Shown piece by piece: positions 8,407 through 16,655 of a stretch of DNA of 64,000 nt (positions are counted from its first letter, which is position 1; each line of letters opens with the position of its first letter). The notes beneath the pieces were generated by a model that saw only the letters and a list, made by a program, of their open reading frames with translations, had not been told where the DNA came from and did not search any database. The stretch is from Mucilaginibacter sp. OK268 (GTDB lineage: Bacteria > Bacteroidota > Bacteroidia > Sphingobacteriales > Sphingobacteriaceae). The stretch is taken from NCBI RefSeq assembly GCF_900103125.1, contig NZ_FNJV01000003.1:186001-250000 (forward strand). The letters are read 5' to 3'. A program made the translations under genes and the position numbers.

Positions 8407-10686
8407 ATGATAATTGCAATGCAAGGTAACTGGACAGTTACCGTAAAATCAAAAGGGGCCGCTTTTCCACAGCGTTTTGTGGTTCAGGGGGCTACATCAG
8501 CCAATGGCACTCATCCGGGCACACCAGGTACTTCTGTTTTTGTAACCGGGGCTCAATGGTCTATTACCATTCAAAACGATCCGGGTACAGGATTCCAGGC
8601 ATCAGAAACCAAACTCACCTTTCCGCACCAAGTAGGGAGCAATTATGTTTTTGATATCCAATCGAACGATGCGGGTAATGATACCGACTTTGACGACCTG
8701 GTGCTTACTTGTTCTGCCCCGGTAAATATTAACGATTTTATTGTTTATGGTAATGTAACGCTTTACAGCGGCTCGTGCATTTTTAATCCCTGCCGAAGGT
8801 TCCCATATGTGATCGATACCTATCCGGGACTGTTACAGGCATTAAAAAATCCTTTACTCAAGGATTATATCAATAAGTATTATCCTGAGCGTATACCCGG
8901 CCCGGTTAACCCACCCGATCCGGCACCATACTTTAAACCGATAGTTTTTGACCTCACCAACGAAGCCACACAAGCTAATACCGCGTTACAGTATACCCGA
9001 AGTGCTCCTGTGGAAACAAAAAGAAATCTCAAAGCGGCGGATGAAAGCGTTTCTCCATTCGCGGCCAGTAATTTTCAGTTGGTATCTTCTACCCCTGCTG
9101 TAGCTTCCAAACAAATATTGGCACAATCGGCAGAAAATATTTCACTGGCTAAAAATATCGGTGGTTTGTACAGATATTGCTTAAGCGGACCTGGTTCCAA
9201 TTTAACCCTCACCTTTGAAGAGTACGACCGTACGGGTTCCGAATTGCTCGGCGGTGCTTACACTGGTACCGGCGACAGGCGCTTACTGGGTGATACCATT
9301 ACCGACATGAACGGAAATTATATCTTCCGTTTTAGTTTTGATATGACCTTCCCGGGTTTGGAAGATGCATCGGACGTTGGCCCGGGCGAAGATATCAACA
9401 CGGTATTGTACCCGGATGTTATCGTAAAAGTAACAGGGTATTCGCCTTACCAGGTGTTGTTTGAAAGCGCACCTTACTACAACATTCAAAACCTGAGAAG
9501 AATCGACCTGTGTTTACCTGAATCCACCGTACACGTTTCATCAGCCTGCTTTAATGGCAACCTCATCGGCAGTTTGGGCAATGTTTTCCTTGGTGGTAAC
9601 CAAAACACTTTAGCTTCCACATCAGCTACCTCATTACGTCGTTATGGCGATTCTAATTACCTGGAATCGAACGGGGTAATATCGGTTAACAGTTCACTTG
9701 CCGGCTTTCATGTAGAATGCGCCGCCTGGAATGGTACTATCGATATGCGTGGCTGTATGTATGATGCTTCCAAAACCGCTGTCGATAACAAGGTCAGGTG
9801 GTACACTATCCGGGTTAATCGTGCAGGAACATCGGGCTGGACTTATGTAAGTCAGAATTATAAGCATCCCAAATTCTCCAAACGCAACCTGCCTAATTAT
9901 ATCGGCGACGATGTAGGTCCGTTTTATCCGGCTGTGGGCGGCACCTTAAATGGTGTGGTTCCGGCTTATATGAACATCCAACGACAAATATTTGTAGATG
10001 GTATTGACTGGGAGTTTTCCAACTTCGACCGTTATATGCAATTGAACACCGCGCTTTATGATGTCATAGCGGGCATAACCACCCCTGGAACATTTTATGT
10101 GCGGGTTGATGGCTATGATGCCGCGGGCGCTCATGTAAGCAACGCTACCGACCTTATCGCTCTTTATATCCATAATAAAGGTCTGCAATTCCAGATGACA
10201 GGCGCCAGCTTCAATGATTCAACCATTGTAAGCGGAGGTTGCGGATTGTACCGTCTCACTGATGCTCAAATGAAAACACCAATCGTATTTTCATTTGAAG
10301 TCAATGACCCATACGGCTTTGTGAACGCTTATAGTCTGGGCATGGGAAGATGTCCAGGAACAGCGCTCGACTTGAATGCCAACATCGAGGGCGACTTTAC
10401 CATTACCGGGTCACATACATTTCCGGGAGGGTCAAATCCGGCAAATGTTCATGATGCCTGTCCTGGCTACAAAGGCACGCAGGACGATTACAGCAATCCT
10501 GGCCTGGTGAGCGTAGAGATACAACCTACCCTTGCTGGTGATGGCTGGATCAAAACCGGCGAGTATTTTACTATTTATTCTTTTGGTTTAACCGCCAGCC
10601 AACGGGTTACCAATGGGTATAACACCGGTACCTCAAGTCCTAATCCTATCAGTTCACAAATCATGATGGAACGTCTTAATCCATGA
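8407..10686 (+). CDS. Large beta-rich protein of unknown function (759 aa), first gene of a three-gene cassette
   Basis: Not recognised. No signal peptide or membrane segment, yet the composition (Gly, Asn, Thr, Ser, aromatic residues, many beta-prone strands and paired cysteines such as SGSCIFNPC and GGCGLY) looks like an extracellular or particle-forming protein. The N-terminal about 105 residues ([21 protein letters not shown] ... [17 protein letters not shown]) appear to form a separate beta domain. A Pro-rich linker lies near residues 160-180, and a longer beta region follows. The next gene overlaps by 4 bp (ATGA). ATG at 8419 (Met5) is an alternative start. Confidence 0.8.
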
Positions 10687-10973
10687 CAGATGTTAACGTC
10701 ACCGGTTTTATAATTTGCACGCTGGCCATTTGGCGCATCTCGCATTTATTTTCACAGGAAGATGGGCCATTTGATATCGTGATCAAATTCAGAAAGCTTT
10801 TCGGGCAGGGTTTCTTCGGAGACCTGCTCGACTGCTTTTACTGCCTCAGTATGTGGGTGGCCATACCTTTTGCCGTTTTGCTTTGCAGCCAATGGTTACA
10901 GGGTATCATCACCTGGCTGGCACTCTCGGGAGCGGCCTGCCTGCTATTTAAATTAACCGACAAAAAAGAATAA
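10683..10973 (+). CDS. DUF1360-like small membrane protein
   Basis: 96 residues with two or three hydrophobic segments (about 6-20, 57-72, 75-90). The motif [14 protein letters not shown], with the CxxC-like CFYC in front of a membrane helix, together with [16 protein letters not shown] and KFRKLFG, resembles the DUF1360 family of uncharacterised membrane proteins. This family assignment is from memory of the motif and should be confirmed. Translationally coupled to the 759-aa gene (4-bp ATGA overlap) and 4 bp before the next gene. Confidence 0.75.
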
Positions 10974-10977
10974 TGAT

Positions 10978-11265
10978 ATGAATTGCTGCGGAAAAAAAAG
11001 ACAAGCCTGGCTGGCGGAAGAAAAAAACACCAAAAGCCAACCAACTGTGGAAGTGCATGCGCAAAAAGCACCTACAGACCAGCCCACCCGTTGGTTCGAA
11101 TACAGGGGTAATAACCAATTGACCATAAAAGGTATTGGCACCGGGACACCATACCACTTCAAATTTAAAGGTGACAAACTACCTGTTGACTACCGCGATT
11201 CCTTCGCTTTTATGGCCGAAAGGGAGCTTAAAGTTACAAGTGCGGATCAAGAATCAAGATATTAG
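10978..11265 (+). CDS. Small cassette protein with phage-type beta motif
   Basis: 95 residues. A Cys/Lys-rich N terminus (MNCCGKKRQAWLAEEKN) is followed by a compact domain (about 41-88: FEYRGNNQLTIKGIGTG, YHFKFKGDKLPVDYRDSFAF). The pattern Y-x-G-x3-L-x-I-x-G-x-x-TG-x-x-Y-x-F ... VD-x-RD resembles short proteins often found in prophages and phage-like clusters; this is recalled, not searched. The last few codons (DQESRY, stop) lie inside the inverted repeat at 11252-11370, so the native C terminus may have been replaced by repeat sequence. Confidence 0.7.
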   Translation: MNCCGKKRQAWLAEEKNTKSQPTVEVHAQKAPTDQPTRWFEYRGNNQLTIKGIGTGTPYHFKFKGDKLPVDYRDSFAFMAERELKVTSADQESRY

Positions 11266-11370
11266 AGTCAAGAATCAAGGCAAAAAGTATTTATTGTTGA
11301 TATGCCTAAATACCCCTTAACCTATCGCAGGTTATGATTTTCTTGGTTCTTGACTCTAATATCTTGATTC
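11252..11370. repeat. Long inverted repeat between convergent genes (ATCAAGATATTAG family)
   Basis: The left arm at 11252-11280 and the right arm at 11342-11370 are about 29-bp reverse complements with one mismatch (GAATCAAGATATTAG and AGTCAAGAAtCAAG against AGTCAAGAAcCAAG), separated by about 61 bp. The repeat spans the gap between the convergent small cassette gene and dinB and supplies the former's stop codon. It could act as a bidirectional terminator. A related repeat is at 43607-43842. Confidence 0.8.
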
Positions 11371-11376
11371 TCATTA

Positions 11377-12561
11377 TCAGCCTTTCATAAATGGGTTAAA
11401 ATTGCGTGTGCCTATTTCCATGCCGGCGGCGCGGCACACGGTTTTATCGCCAAACTTAAAATTGATCTTATCCATAGCCTGATAAAGCCTGATCTGCTCT
11501 TCATTATCCTCAAATAAGTTGATCTGGTAACTGCCGGTACAAAGGTCACTCAGCCTTACGCCTATCAACCTGATAGGCCGGTACTGGTTCCAGGCTTTTT
11601 TGAGCAGGTTTTTAACACCGGGGATCAGGATATGCTCGGCCGCGGTAAGCGGTATTTTTTGCTGCTGGGTATGGGTCTCAAAATTAGCATAACGGATCTT
11701 GATGGCCATGCAGGAGGATAGTTTATTCTCCCGGCGTAGTTTACCCGATAATTCTTCGGTCATAGATACCAGTATATTTTCAAGCGTACGCTGATCGTTC
11801 ACATTGCTGAAAAATGTATGCTCGGTAGATATCGATTTGCGGTCGCTGTGCGGTACGATCTCACTGTGATCGATACCATGGGCCTTTTCCCATAAATATT
11901 TACCAGCCTTGCCAAAAACGGCCTCCAGGAAACGAATATTGGTTCGTTGCAGATCGCCGATCTTTTCAATGCCATACTGATACATTTTCTGACAGGTACT
12001 TTCACCCAGGCCCGGTATTTTACTAATAGGCAATGGCGCTAAAAAAGCCATTTCCTCCCCATGTTTAATGTATAACTGCCCGTTGGGTTTGGCCTGGTTG
12101 GTGGCCATTTTCGCTACGGTTTTACCCGATGCCATACCAAAGGAAATAGGTAAACCTGTTTCGCGGATCACTTTCTGGCGCAGATTGGTAGCTATCTGGT
12201 AACAATCATGAAAGCGCTCCATACCCGTCAAATCGATATAAAACTCATCTACGGATGTTTTTTGATAAAGGGGCACTGAGTCATGGATAATCTGGGTAAC
12301 CTCGCGTGAGGCCTCAGAATAGCGGCCATGACTGCCATGAAGCACAATAGCATGCGGACAAAGCTTTACCGCCTGCCGGGTGGGCATAGCCGAGTGTACA
12401 CCATACGCACGCGCCTCATAGCTGCATGAGGATACCACTCCCCTGTCAACCGAGCCGCCAATGATCACCGCCTTGCCTATCAGGCTGGGGTCAAACTTGC
12501 GCTCAACCGATACAAAGAAGGAATCAAGGTCGATATGTACAATATGCCGCTTAACATCCAT
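11377..12561 (-). CDS. dinB: DNA polymerase IV (Y family, error-prone)
   Basis: Translesion DNA polymerase. Start is ATG at 12561 (MDVKRHIVHIDLDSFFVSVE); a TTG at 12567 in the same frame overlaps the promoter -7 box and is rejected. The 394 residues carry the catalytic acidic motifs HIDLDSFFVSVE and KTSVDEFYIDLTG, the Y-family steric-gate Phe in DSFF, an HhH region (ISKIPGLGESTCQKMY) and a little-finger domain. There is no obvious C-terminal clamp-binding pentapeptide, although INLFED near residue 355 is a candidate. The mRNA is probably leaderless or nearly so. Confidence 0.95.
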   Translation of the reverse strand: MDVKRHIVHIDLDSFFVSVERKFDPSLIGKAVIIGGSVDRGVVSSCSYEARAYGVHSAMPTRQAVKLCPHAIVLHGSHGRYSEASREVTQIIHDSVPLYQKTSVDEFYIDLTGMERFHDCYQIATNLRQKVIRETGLPISFGMASGKTVAKMATNQAKPNGQLYIKHGEEMAFLAPLPISKIPGLGESTCQKMYQYGIEKIGDLQRTNIRFLEAVFGKAGKYLWEKAHGIDHSEIVPHSDRKSISTEHTFFSNVNDQRTLENILVSMTEELSGKLRRENKLSSCMAIKIRYANFETHTQQQKIPLTAAEHILIPGVKNLLKKAWNQYRPIRLIGVRLSDLCTGSYQINLFEDNEEQIRLYQAMDKINFKFGDKTVCRAAGMEIGTRNFNPFMKG

Positions 12562-12564
12562 GTA

Positions 12565-12588
12565 CAAAAATACTAATATTTTTAGTAA
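12565..12588 (-). promoter_or_regulatory. dinB promoter with overlapping palindromic operator
   Basis: On the minus strand the segment begins TTACTAAAAATATTAG and ends TATTTTTG. The last octamer (12572-12565) matches the Bacteroidota -7 consensus TAnnTTTG. Overlapping it is the dyad ACTAA-N5-TTAGT. All 24 bp recur identically and in the same orientation at 14135-14158, before the 2H phosphoesterase genes. A common repressor, plausibly DNA-damage responsive given dinB, is inferred. Confidence 0.75.
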
Positions 12589-12599
12589 TTTATAAAATT

Positions 12600-12633
12600 A
12601 AAAAAGGTGGTTCTGTATAAGAACCACCTTTTG
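12600..12633 (-). terminator. Rho-independent terminator of the C1 peptidase gene
   Basis: Hairpin with the 12-bp stem AAAGGTGGTTCT / AGAACCACCTTT and a short loop, followed by a T-run on the minus strand. It lies 50 bp past the peptidase stop and just before the dinB promoter, so it insulates dinB from read-through. Confidence 0.85.
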
Positions 12634-12682
12634 AATTAACTACCAAACGAAGGTGTCGATACTAATAATATTTTACTAAAGA

Positions 12683-13660
12683 TTAAAGAGACAGATAATA
12701 AAGATCTCCGCTCGTTACAATATTAGTGTTGCTGAATACGGTATATGGCATATAGAAAAAGCCCTTATTTCCCCAGCTGCTACCCCATGAATTTTGAACA
12801 AGGAATGCTTTTTTTGTATCATCATATCCAATGATCGGAACGGCATGGCCTCCCATTACTTTAGCTCCGCTAACAATAGCACCGCCACTGGTTAAAGGAT
12901 TGTAGGTATAACTTGAGGTATTTAGCGCCTCAAAATAAGGATAACCTGCCGATGCATTATCATACACGGTAAAACCCATCATTACAGGTATGTTGGCCCT
13001 TAAACAAGTTTTAACAGCGGCTGTATCACCTGGATTAATATAGGTGTAATTACTTATTTTATAATTCAGCGCGGTTGAAATTGCTGTTGAAGTTGGCTTG
13101 GTTTTGTAAGCTGCTGTTGTTGTTGCAGCCGGGTTTGGGTAAAGCATTAAAGCCTCGGTTGTTATTCCGTACTTTGTTAGCGCCTGGCCAATATTAACCA
13201 TGTTAGCTCCGGGATCGGCATTTATTCTATAACCTTCAATATTTACCCTTTCTTCATAATACAGAAAAGCAGGGCTCAGCAATGTAGGAAATGATCCATA
13301 TTTATACTTATACGCAATTTCATAAGCTTCGGTCCCGCAAAAACCAGTACATGAACCTATTTGCCCCTGATCTCTGATGTCGGGGGTTGTTAAGGTAACT
13401 ACTGGAGGTGCCGGGGTAGATACAGCATTCAAATTAAATTTTGATCTGAATGCTTCCATTGAAAACTTAGGCACACTTTCATATTCTGCTTTTGATGTAG
13501 GCAATAACCCATATACATGTGAGCCTGGTTGTGTTGATGCATTTACATCCGGTTCCTGCGATTTTACCGGATTAATTTTTTCGGATTTAGAACATCCGTA
13601 AAGCATAAACATGGCTAGTAGGCCAATTAGAAGTGATTTTTCATTAAGGTTTGTTTTCAT
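12683..13660 (-). CDS. Papain-like (C1) cysteine peptidase, lipoprotein
   Basis: Surface or periplasmic cysteine protease of 325 residues. The signal sequence ends in a lipobox (FMLYGCSKS, lipidated Cys23). The C1A catalytic residues are visible: oxyanion Gln98 (DQGQIGSC), nucleophile Cys104, His272 (GGHAVPIIGYDD) and Asn290 (VQNSWGSSWGNKGFFYMPY). The usual Trp after the nucleophile is replaced (CTGF). A short propeptide-like region at about 45-90 precedes the domain. Substrate unknown. It has its own terminator at 12600-12633. Confidence 0.93.
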   Translation of the reverse strand: MKTNLNEKSLLIGLLAMFMLYGCSKSEKINPVKSQEPDVNASTQPGSHVYGLLPTSKAEYESVPKFSMEAFRSKFNLNAVSTPAPPVVTLTTPDIRDQGQIGSCTGFCGTEAYEIAYKYKYGSFPTLLSPAFLYYEERVNIEGYRINADPGANMVNIGQALTKYGITTEALMLYPNPAATTTAAYKTKPTSTAISTALNYKISNYTYINPGDTAAVKTCLRANIPVMMGFTVYDNASAGYPYFEALNTSSYTYNPLTSGGAIVSGAKVMGGHAVPIIGYDDTKKAFLVQNSWGSSWGNKGFFYMPYTVFSNTNIVTSGDLYYLSL

Positions 13661-14134
13661 TTTGTTTGGTTTTATTTTTCGTTAGTAGTTAATTTAAATT
13701 TACTGTCAAATTGACATTAATAATATATCCGTGAACAATATATTAAAAAAATATTCAAAATAATAGTATGATTAAAAAAAAGTTTAGTATTTATATAATA
13801 ATAAATTAAAATATAATTTATAAAATATTTATTTAATTATTGATTAATAATACAGATGTATTTAATTTATATTTCACTTAACAGGTACTTAATTGGCTTA
13901 TTTTATCTTACTTATGGATAAAATCCATTTTATTACGTGTTACCTATACCCAACTCATTTTAATAATACTTTGACCATTACAGAATTCTGAAGTTGAAAA
14001 CCAGGGATAGGTATAAACTTAATAAAGCCGTATCCCTACAACTTATCATCCGCAAATAGCTATTTCATAAAGGTTATTGATAAAAAAAACTCCTGAATAC
14101 AGGTTCCCTGGATTAGTTTAACAAAATTACCATT
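13661..14134. other. A/T-rich intergenic region without genes
   Basis: About 475 bp between the divergently transcribed C1 peptidase and 2H phosphoesterase genes. The part from 13670 to 13900 is extremely A/T-rich, with runs of ATTAATA and AAATTTAT words. No ORF with coding character, no hairpin with a T-tract and no RNA gene was recognised. It presumably holds the peptidase promoter; the 2H promoter begins at 14135. Confidence 0.5.
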
Positions 14135-14158
14135 TTACTAAAAATATTAGTATTTTTG
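14135..14158 (+). promoter_or_regulatory. Promoter/operator of the 2H phosphoesterase pair, identical to that of dinB
   Basis: Twenty-four bases identical to the dinB control site (12565-12588), in the same orientation relative to the gene: dyad ACTAA-N5-TTAGT running into the -7 box TATTTTTG at 14151-14158. The first ATG is 22 bp downstream, giving a leader of about 15 nt. Confidence 0.75.
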
Positions 14159-14179
14159 ATTCATCAAAAACCGGCCGTT

Positions 14180-14809
14180 ATGTATATGTACGAAGACTAT
14201 TTATTCCTGCTTTCGCCTCCTGAAGCTATTAAGCAGGAAATTGCCCGTTATAAAAAGGCTTCGGCTAAATTAATTGGCAATTATAAAAGTGTGAATTCAC
14301 CGGCACATATTTCTGTTCATCACCTGGAACGGCAGAAACCCTTCATGGAAGAAACCAACCTGAATCGGATAAAAAAAAGTCTGAATGAGCTGCCGCCTGC
14401 TTTATTACACGTGGATGGATTTAAATACTTCCAGCATCTGCATAACCGGATGACCATTTATGCTCACATCAGGGTCACTCCTGCTGTTGATGAGTGGTTT
14501 ACACAGCTTAAAAGGGTACTCAAGATCCGCAAAACCATTGTTCCGCATATTACCGTGACCCGGGATATTGCCGGATCTGATTTTGAACGCTTGTGGCCAA
14601 ACTTCCGCCATAAAAAACTGGTAGAACCATTTTGGGTAAATGAGCTCATTATGCTCAAACGCGAAACATTTGCGCATGAACCGCAATGGCAGCCTTTTAA
14701 TGTCTTTGAATTTAAGAACAAAAAAGCTGTAGCCAATACCGCGGAGGCTATCCTTCACAAACAGGCCGCCGCGGATAACCATATCCAGGATCAGATAAAT
14801 CTATTTTAA
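14180..14809 (+). CDS. 2H phosphoesterase / 2'-5' RNA ligase-like protein (first of pair)
   Basis: Member of the 2H superfamily, which hydrolyses cyclic phosphates or 2'-5' linkages in RNA or nucleotides. Two H-x-[ST]-x motifs are present, HISV (about residue 43) and HITV (about 123), about 80 residues apart as in the family. Start chosen at ATG 14180 (MYMYEDYLFLLSPP); the open frame extends to a TTG at 14156 that lies inside the promoter. 209 residues. It is followed 9 bp later by a diverged paralogue. The dinB-like promoter suggests co-regulation with translesion synthesis. Confidence 0.85.
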   Translation: MYMYEDYLFLLSPPEAIKQEIARYKKASAKLIGNYKSVNSPAHISVHHLERQKPFMEETNLNRIKKSLNELPPALLHVDGFKYFQHLHNRMTIYAHIRVTPAVDEWFTQLKRVLKIRKTIVPHITVTRDIAGSDFERLWPNFRHKKLVEPFWVNELIMLKRETFAHEPQWQPFNVFEFKNKKAVANTAEAILHKQAAADNHIQDQINLF

Positions 14810-14818
14810 ACCAACGTC

Positions 14819-15394
14819 ATGAACAACAAAGATTATCTTACCGTTATTTCCGCGCCGGAGCACGTGGATAAAAAAGTTGGCTCGTTTAAACAGGAATGCG
14901 TAAAACGCATCGGAAAATTTCCGGGGATGTACGCGCAGGCACATATTACTATCGAATCATTCAGGGATGAGGTACACCAGCTTACACTAAAACCGCTGTT
15001 GCTTACCCCTTTTTATGAAATGGTGGGCTTTAAAGTCAGAACCATACCACAGCATAAACTCCGGATCAATGGGTTCGACTTTTTTAAGCATGGCCCCAAT
15101 TTAAGGACGATATATGCCCGGGTTGATCTGGATAAAACCACCGAAGACTGGTTTAACCAGGTTAAAGGCGCCTTAAGAATGAAAACCCGGAGAATTACGC
15201 CGCACCTCACCATTGCCCGGAATATACCGGTAGCCTCCTTTAATAAATTATGGCCTTATTTTCAGGAAATGGAATACCGGGATGCCTTTTTGGCTGATTG
15301 CTTAACCATATTGGAAAAGGAAGTGGATAACAAAAACGACCGCTATAAAGTGCATAAAACGATCCCTTTTAGCAAAAAAATACTAGCCGCTTAA
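14819..15394 (+). CDS. 2H phosphoesterase / 2'-5' RNA ligase-like protein (second of pair)
   Basis: 191 residues, sharing layout and several stretches with the preceding gene (e.g. INGFDFFKHGPNLRTIYARV against VDGFKYFQHLHNRMTIYAHI), so the pair arose by duplication. The catalytic-type motifs are HITI (His42) and HLTI (His129). No membrane segment or signal peptide. Nine base pairs separate it from its partner, so they form one operon under the promoter at 14135-14158. Substrate unknown; RNA repair or nucleotide-phosphate clean-up are possibilities. Confidence 0.85.
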   Translation: MNNKDYLTVISAPEHVDKKVGSFKQECVKRIGKFPGMYAQAHITIESFRDEVHQLTLKPLLLTPFYEMVGFKVRTIPQHKLRINGFDFFKHGPNLRTIYARVDLDKTTEDWFNQVKGALRMKTRRITPHLTIARNIPVASFNKLWPYFQEMEYRDAFLADCLTILEKEVDNKNDRYKVHKTIPFSKKILAA

Positions 15395-15494
15395 CCCGTG
15401 TTTATACCAATTGGCGGCGCAACGAGGGCTAATCACCTAAACGATAATCAATTATCTTTTTTAACAATTTATTAACCATAAGCAAACCTTTTTC

Positions 15495-15502
15495 TATATT
15501 TG
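15495..15502 (+). promoter_or_regulatory. -7 promoter element of the SRP RNA gene
   Basis: TATATTTG, an exact TAnnTTTG match placed 5 bp before the predicted 5' end of the SRP RNA, the spacing expected for a Bacteroidota promoter. Confidence 0.7.
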
Positions 15503-15506
15503 CGCC

Positions 15507-15609
15507 GGGGTAAGTCTTTTACGGCCAGCTCCTCTTGAACTCCCCCAGGGTGGGAACACAGCAAGGGTAGAGAGTTGAGCGGCGCGATAAAAGTAGCTTA
15601 CCCTTTTTT
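15507..15609 (+). ncRNA. ffs: Signal recognition particle RNA (small bacterial 4.5S type)
   Basis: RNA scaffold of the signal recognition particle that binds Ffh and targets membrane proteins. The ends pair (GGGTAAG at 15508 with CTTACCC at 15597-15603) and a T-run terminator follows. The centre carries the domain IV features of Bacteroidota SRP RNAs: GAACTCCCCCAGG, a GGAACACAGCAAGGGTA asymmetric-loop/tetraloop region and the complementary return strand. About 100 nt. Recognised by motif and base-pairing, not by a covariance search. Confidence 0.88.
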
Positions 15610-15625
15610 ATGCCCTAAATTTTGA

Positions 15626-16085
15626 TCGAGCCACCTGCGCACCGTCGATTGACAAATATCGAACACCGGATGACCAATATCGAATAACGAAATTTACTTC
15701 AGCATCCACATCTACCACAACTAAACCGGCTGTCATCCTGAGCATAGCGAAGGATCTTCTTCAATATGCCTGATGTACAACAGATGCTTCACTCCGTTCA
15801 GCATGACAAAAGGCAATTAGCTAGATATAAAACAAAACTGTCATCTCGAACGAGGTGCGAGGAAAGGTCTTTTACGCGGGATTGTCCGAACCTGGCTTCT
15901 TTGGATTAAAGTATTCCCACGATTTAGAAAAGAATCCTGTGATCCCAAAAATCTGTTTAATCCCGGTTCAGAAAAAATATTACCGCCACCGCAGGTTTCC
16001 AACCCGCGGTGATCATGGTTTCAGCTTTTAGCTGAACGTATAAGCCGGAGGCTTTAACCATGCCTCCCACAAGATACGCTAAGCT
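15626..16085. repeat. Island of intergenic palindromic repeats
   Basis: No ORF with coding character. At least four different elements are packed together: TATCGAATAACGAA words near 15642-15690 (mirrored near 16583-16615); a TGTCATCCTGAGC ... GTTCAGCATGACA palindrome (15731-15808); a TGTCATCTCGAACGAGG element (15839-15880); and an inverted repeat opening TTGTCCGAACC and closing GGTTCAG (15882-15972) with internal AATCCTGTGATCCC words. Similar GTCAT...ATGAC elements occur at 53500-53592 and 56737-56781. Confidence 0.75.
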
Positions 16086-16111
16086 AATCTCGCTGGAGCA
16101 AGAAAGACATA

Positions 16112-16441
16112 TTAGTACCAGCAAGATCCGGCAAAATGCAATAATGCTCCTCCCGAAGTGAGCCGAAAGTTGACGTCTATCAAATGCGCGCTGGTATATG
16201 TACCCGTCCAGCTATATACTAAACTAACATCATTTTGATTATTGTCTGTTTTATATAGCTTATAAACGCTGCCACCGCCAGGAGCAGATCCGTACGCGTC
16301 ATACTCTTGCCCGTTGACTGTGAAATAGCCAATTTGAAATAAATCTGGTTTTCTTTTATAATCCCTCGTTAAATCGTTCTTATTAGTAAAAGAAGTAAGA
16401 AAAAGAAAAAGTGCTGATAGTACTAAAAGTCTACTTTTCAT
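16112..16441 (-). CDS. Small exported hypothetical protein
   Basis: 109 residues from the ATG at 16441; the frame opens at a TTG at 16450. The N terminus MKSRLLVLSALFLFLTSFTNK is a likely signal peptide. The remaining about 85 residues are beta-prone with Gly and Tyr (GYFTVNGQEYDAYGSAPGGGSVYKLYK) and end in GSCWY. No domain recognised. It stands alone after the repeat island, next to the divergent YpdA gene. Confidence 0.65.
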   Translation of the reverse strand: MKSRLLVLSALFLFLTSFTNKNDLTRDYKRKPDLFQIGYFTVNGQEYDAYGSAPGGGSVYKLYKTDNNQNDVSLVYSWTGTYTSAHLIDVNFRLTSGGALLHFAGSCWY

Positions 16442-16655
16442 ATTTTTCAAGGTTAGTTAATAGATAATACGCTATCAAATATATTCATTTAAATATAATT
16501 GATAAGCATATTTAGCTTATGATCTGTGTTATCAACGCATCACACATTTTACTGAAGCTTATGTTTTTTGGGTAATATCACTTCGATATCCGGCATTCAA
16601 AATTCATTATTCGATATTACTTCCTGCAAAACCCTAAACTGCCTATCTTCGCAAC

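Noticed and set aside
10838..11177. Overlapping antisense frames (69-77 aa) across the third cassette gene
   Set aside because: Low-complexity Phe/Leu-rich translations opposite a plausible coding frame; no promoter or start context.
12562..12567. TTG start for dinB six bases upstream of the ATG
   Set aside because: The TTG overlaps the TAnnTTTG box shared with the 2H genes; the ATG at 12561 gives the expected N terminus.
14156..14179. Eight-residue longer start of the first 2H gene
   Set aside because: It begins with a TTG inside the promoter element; ATG at 14180 fits.
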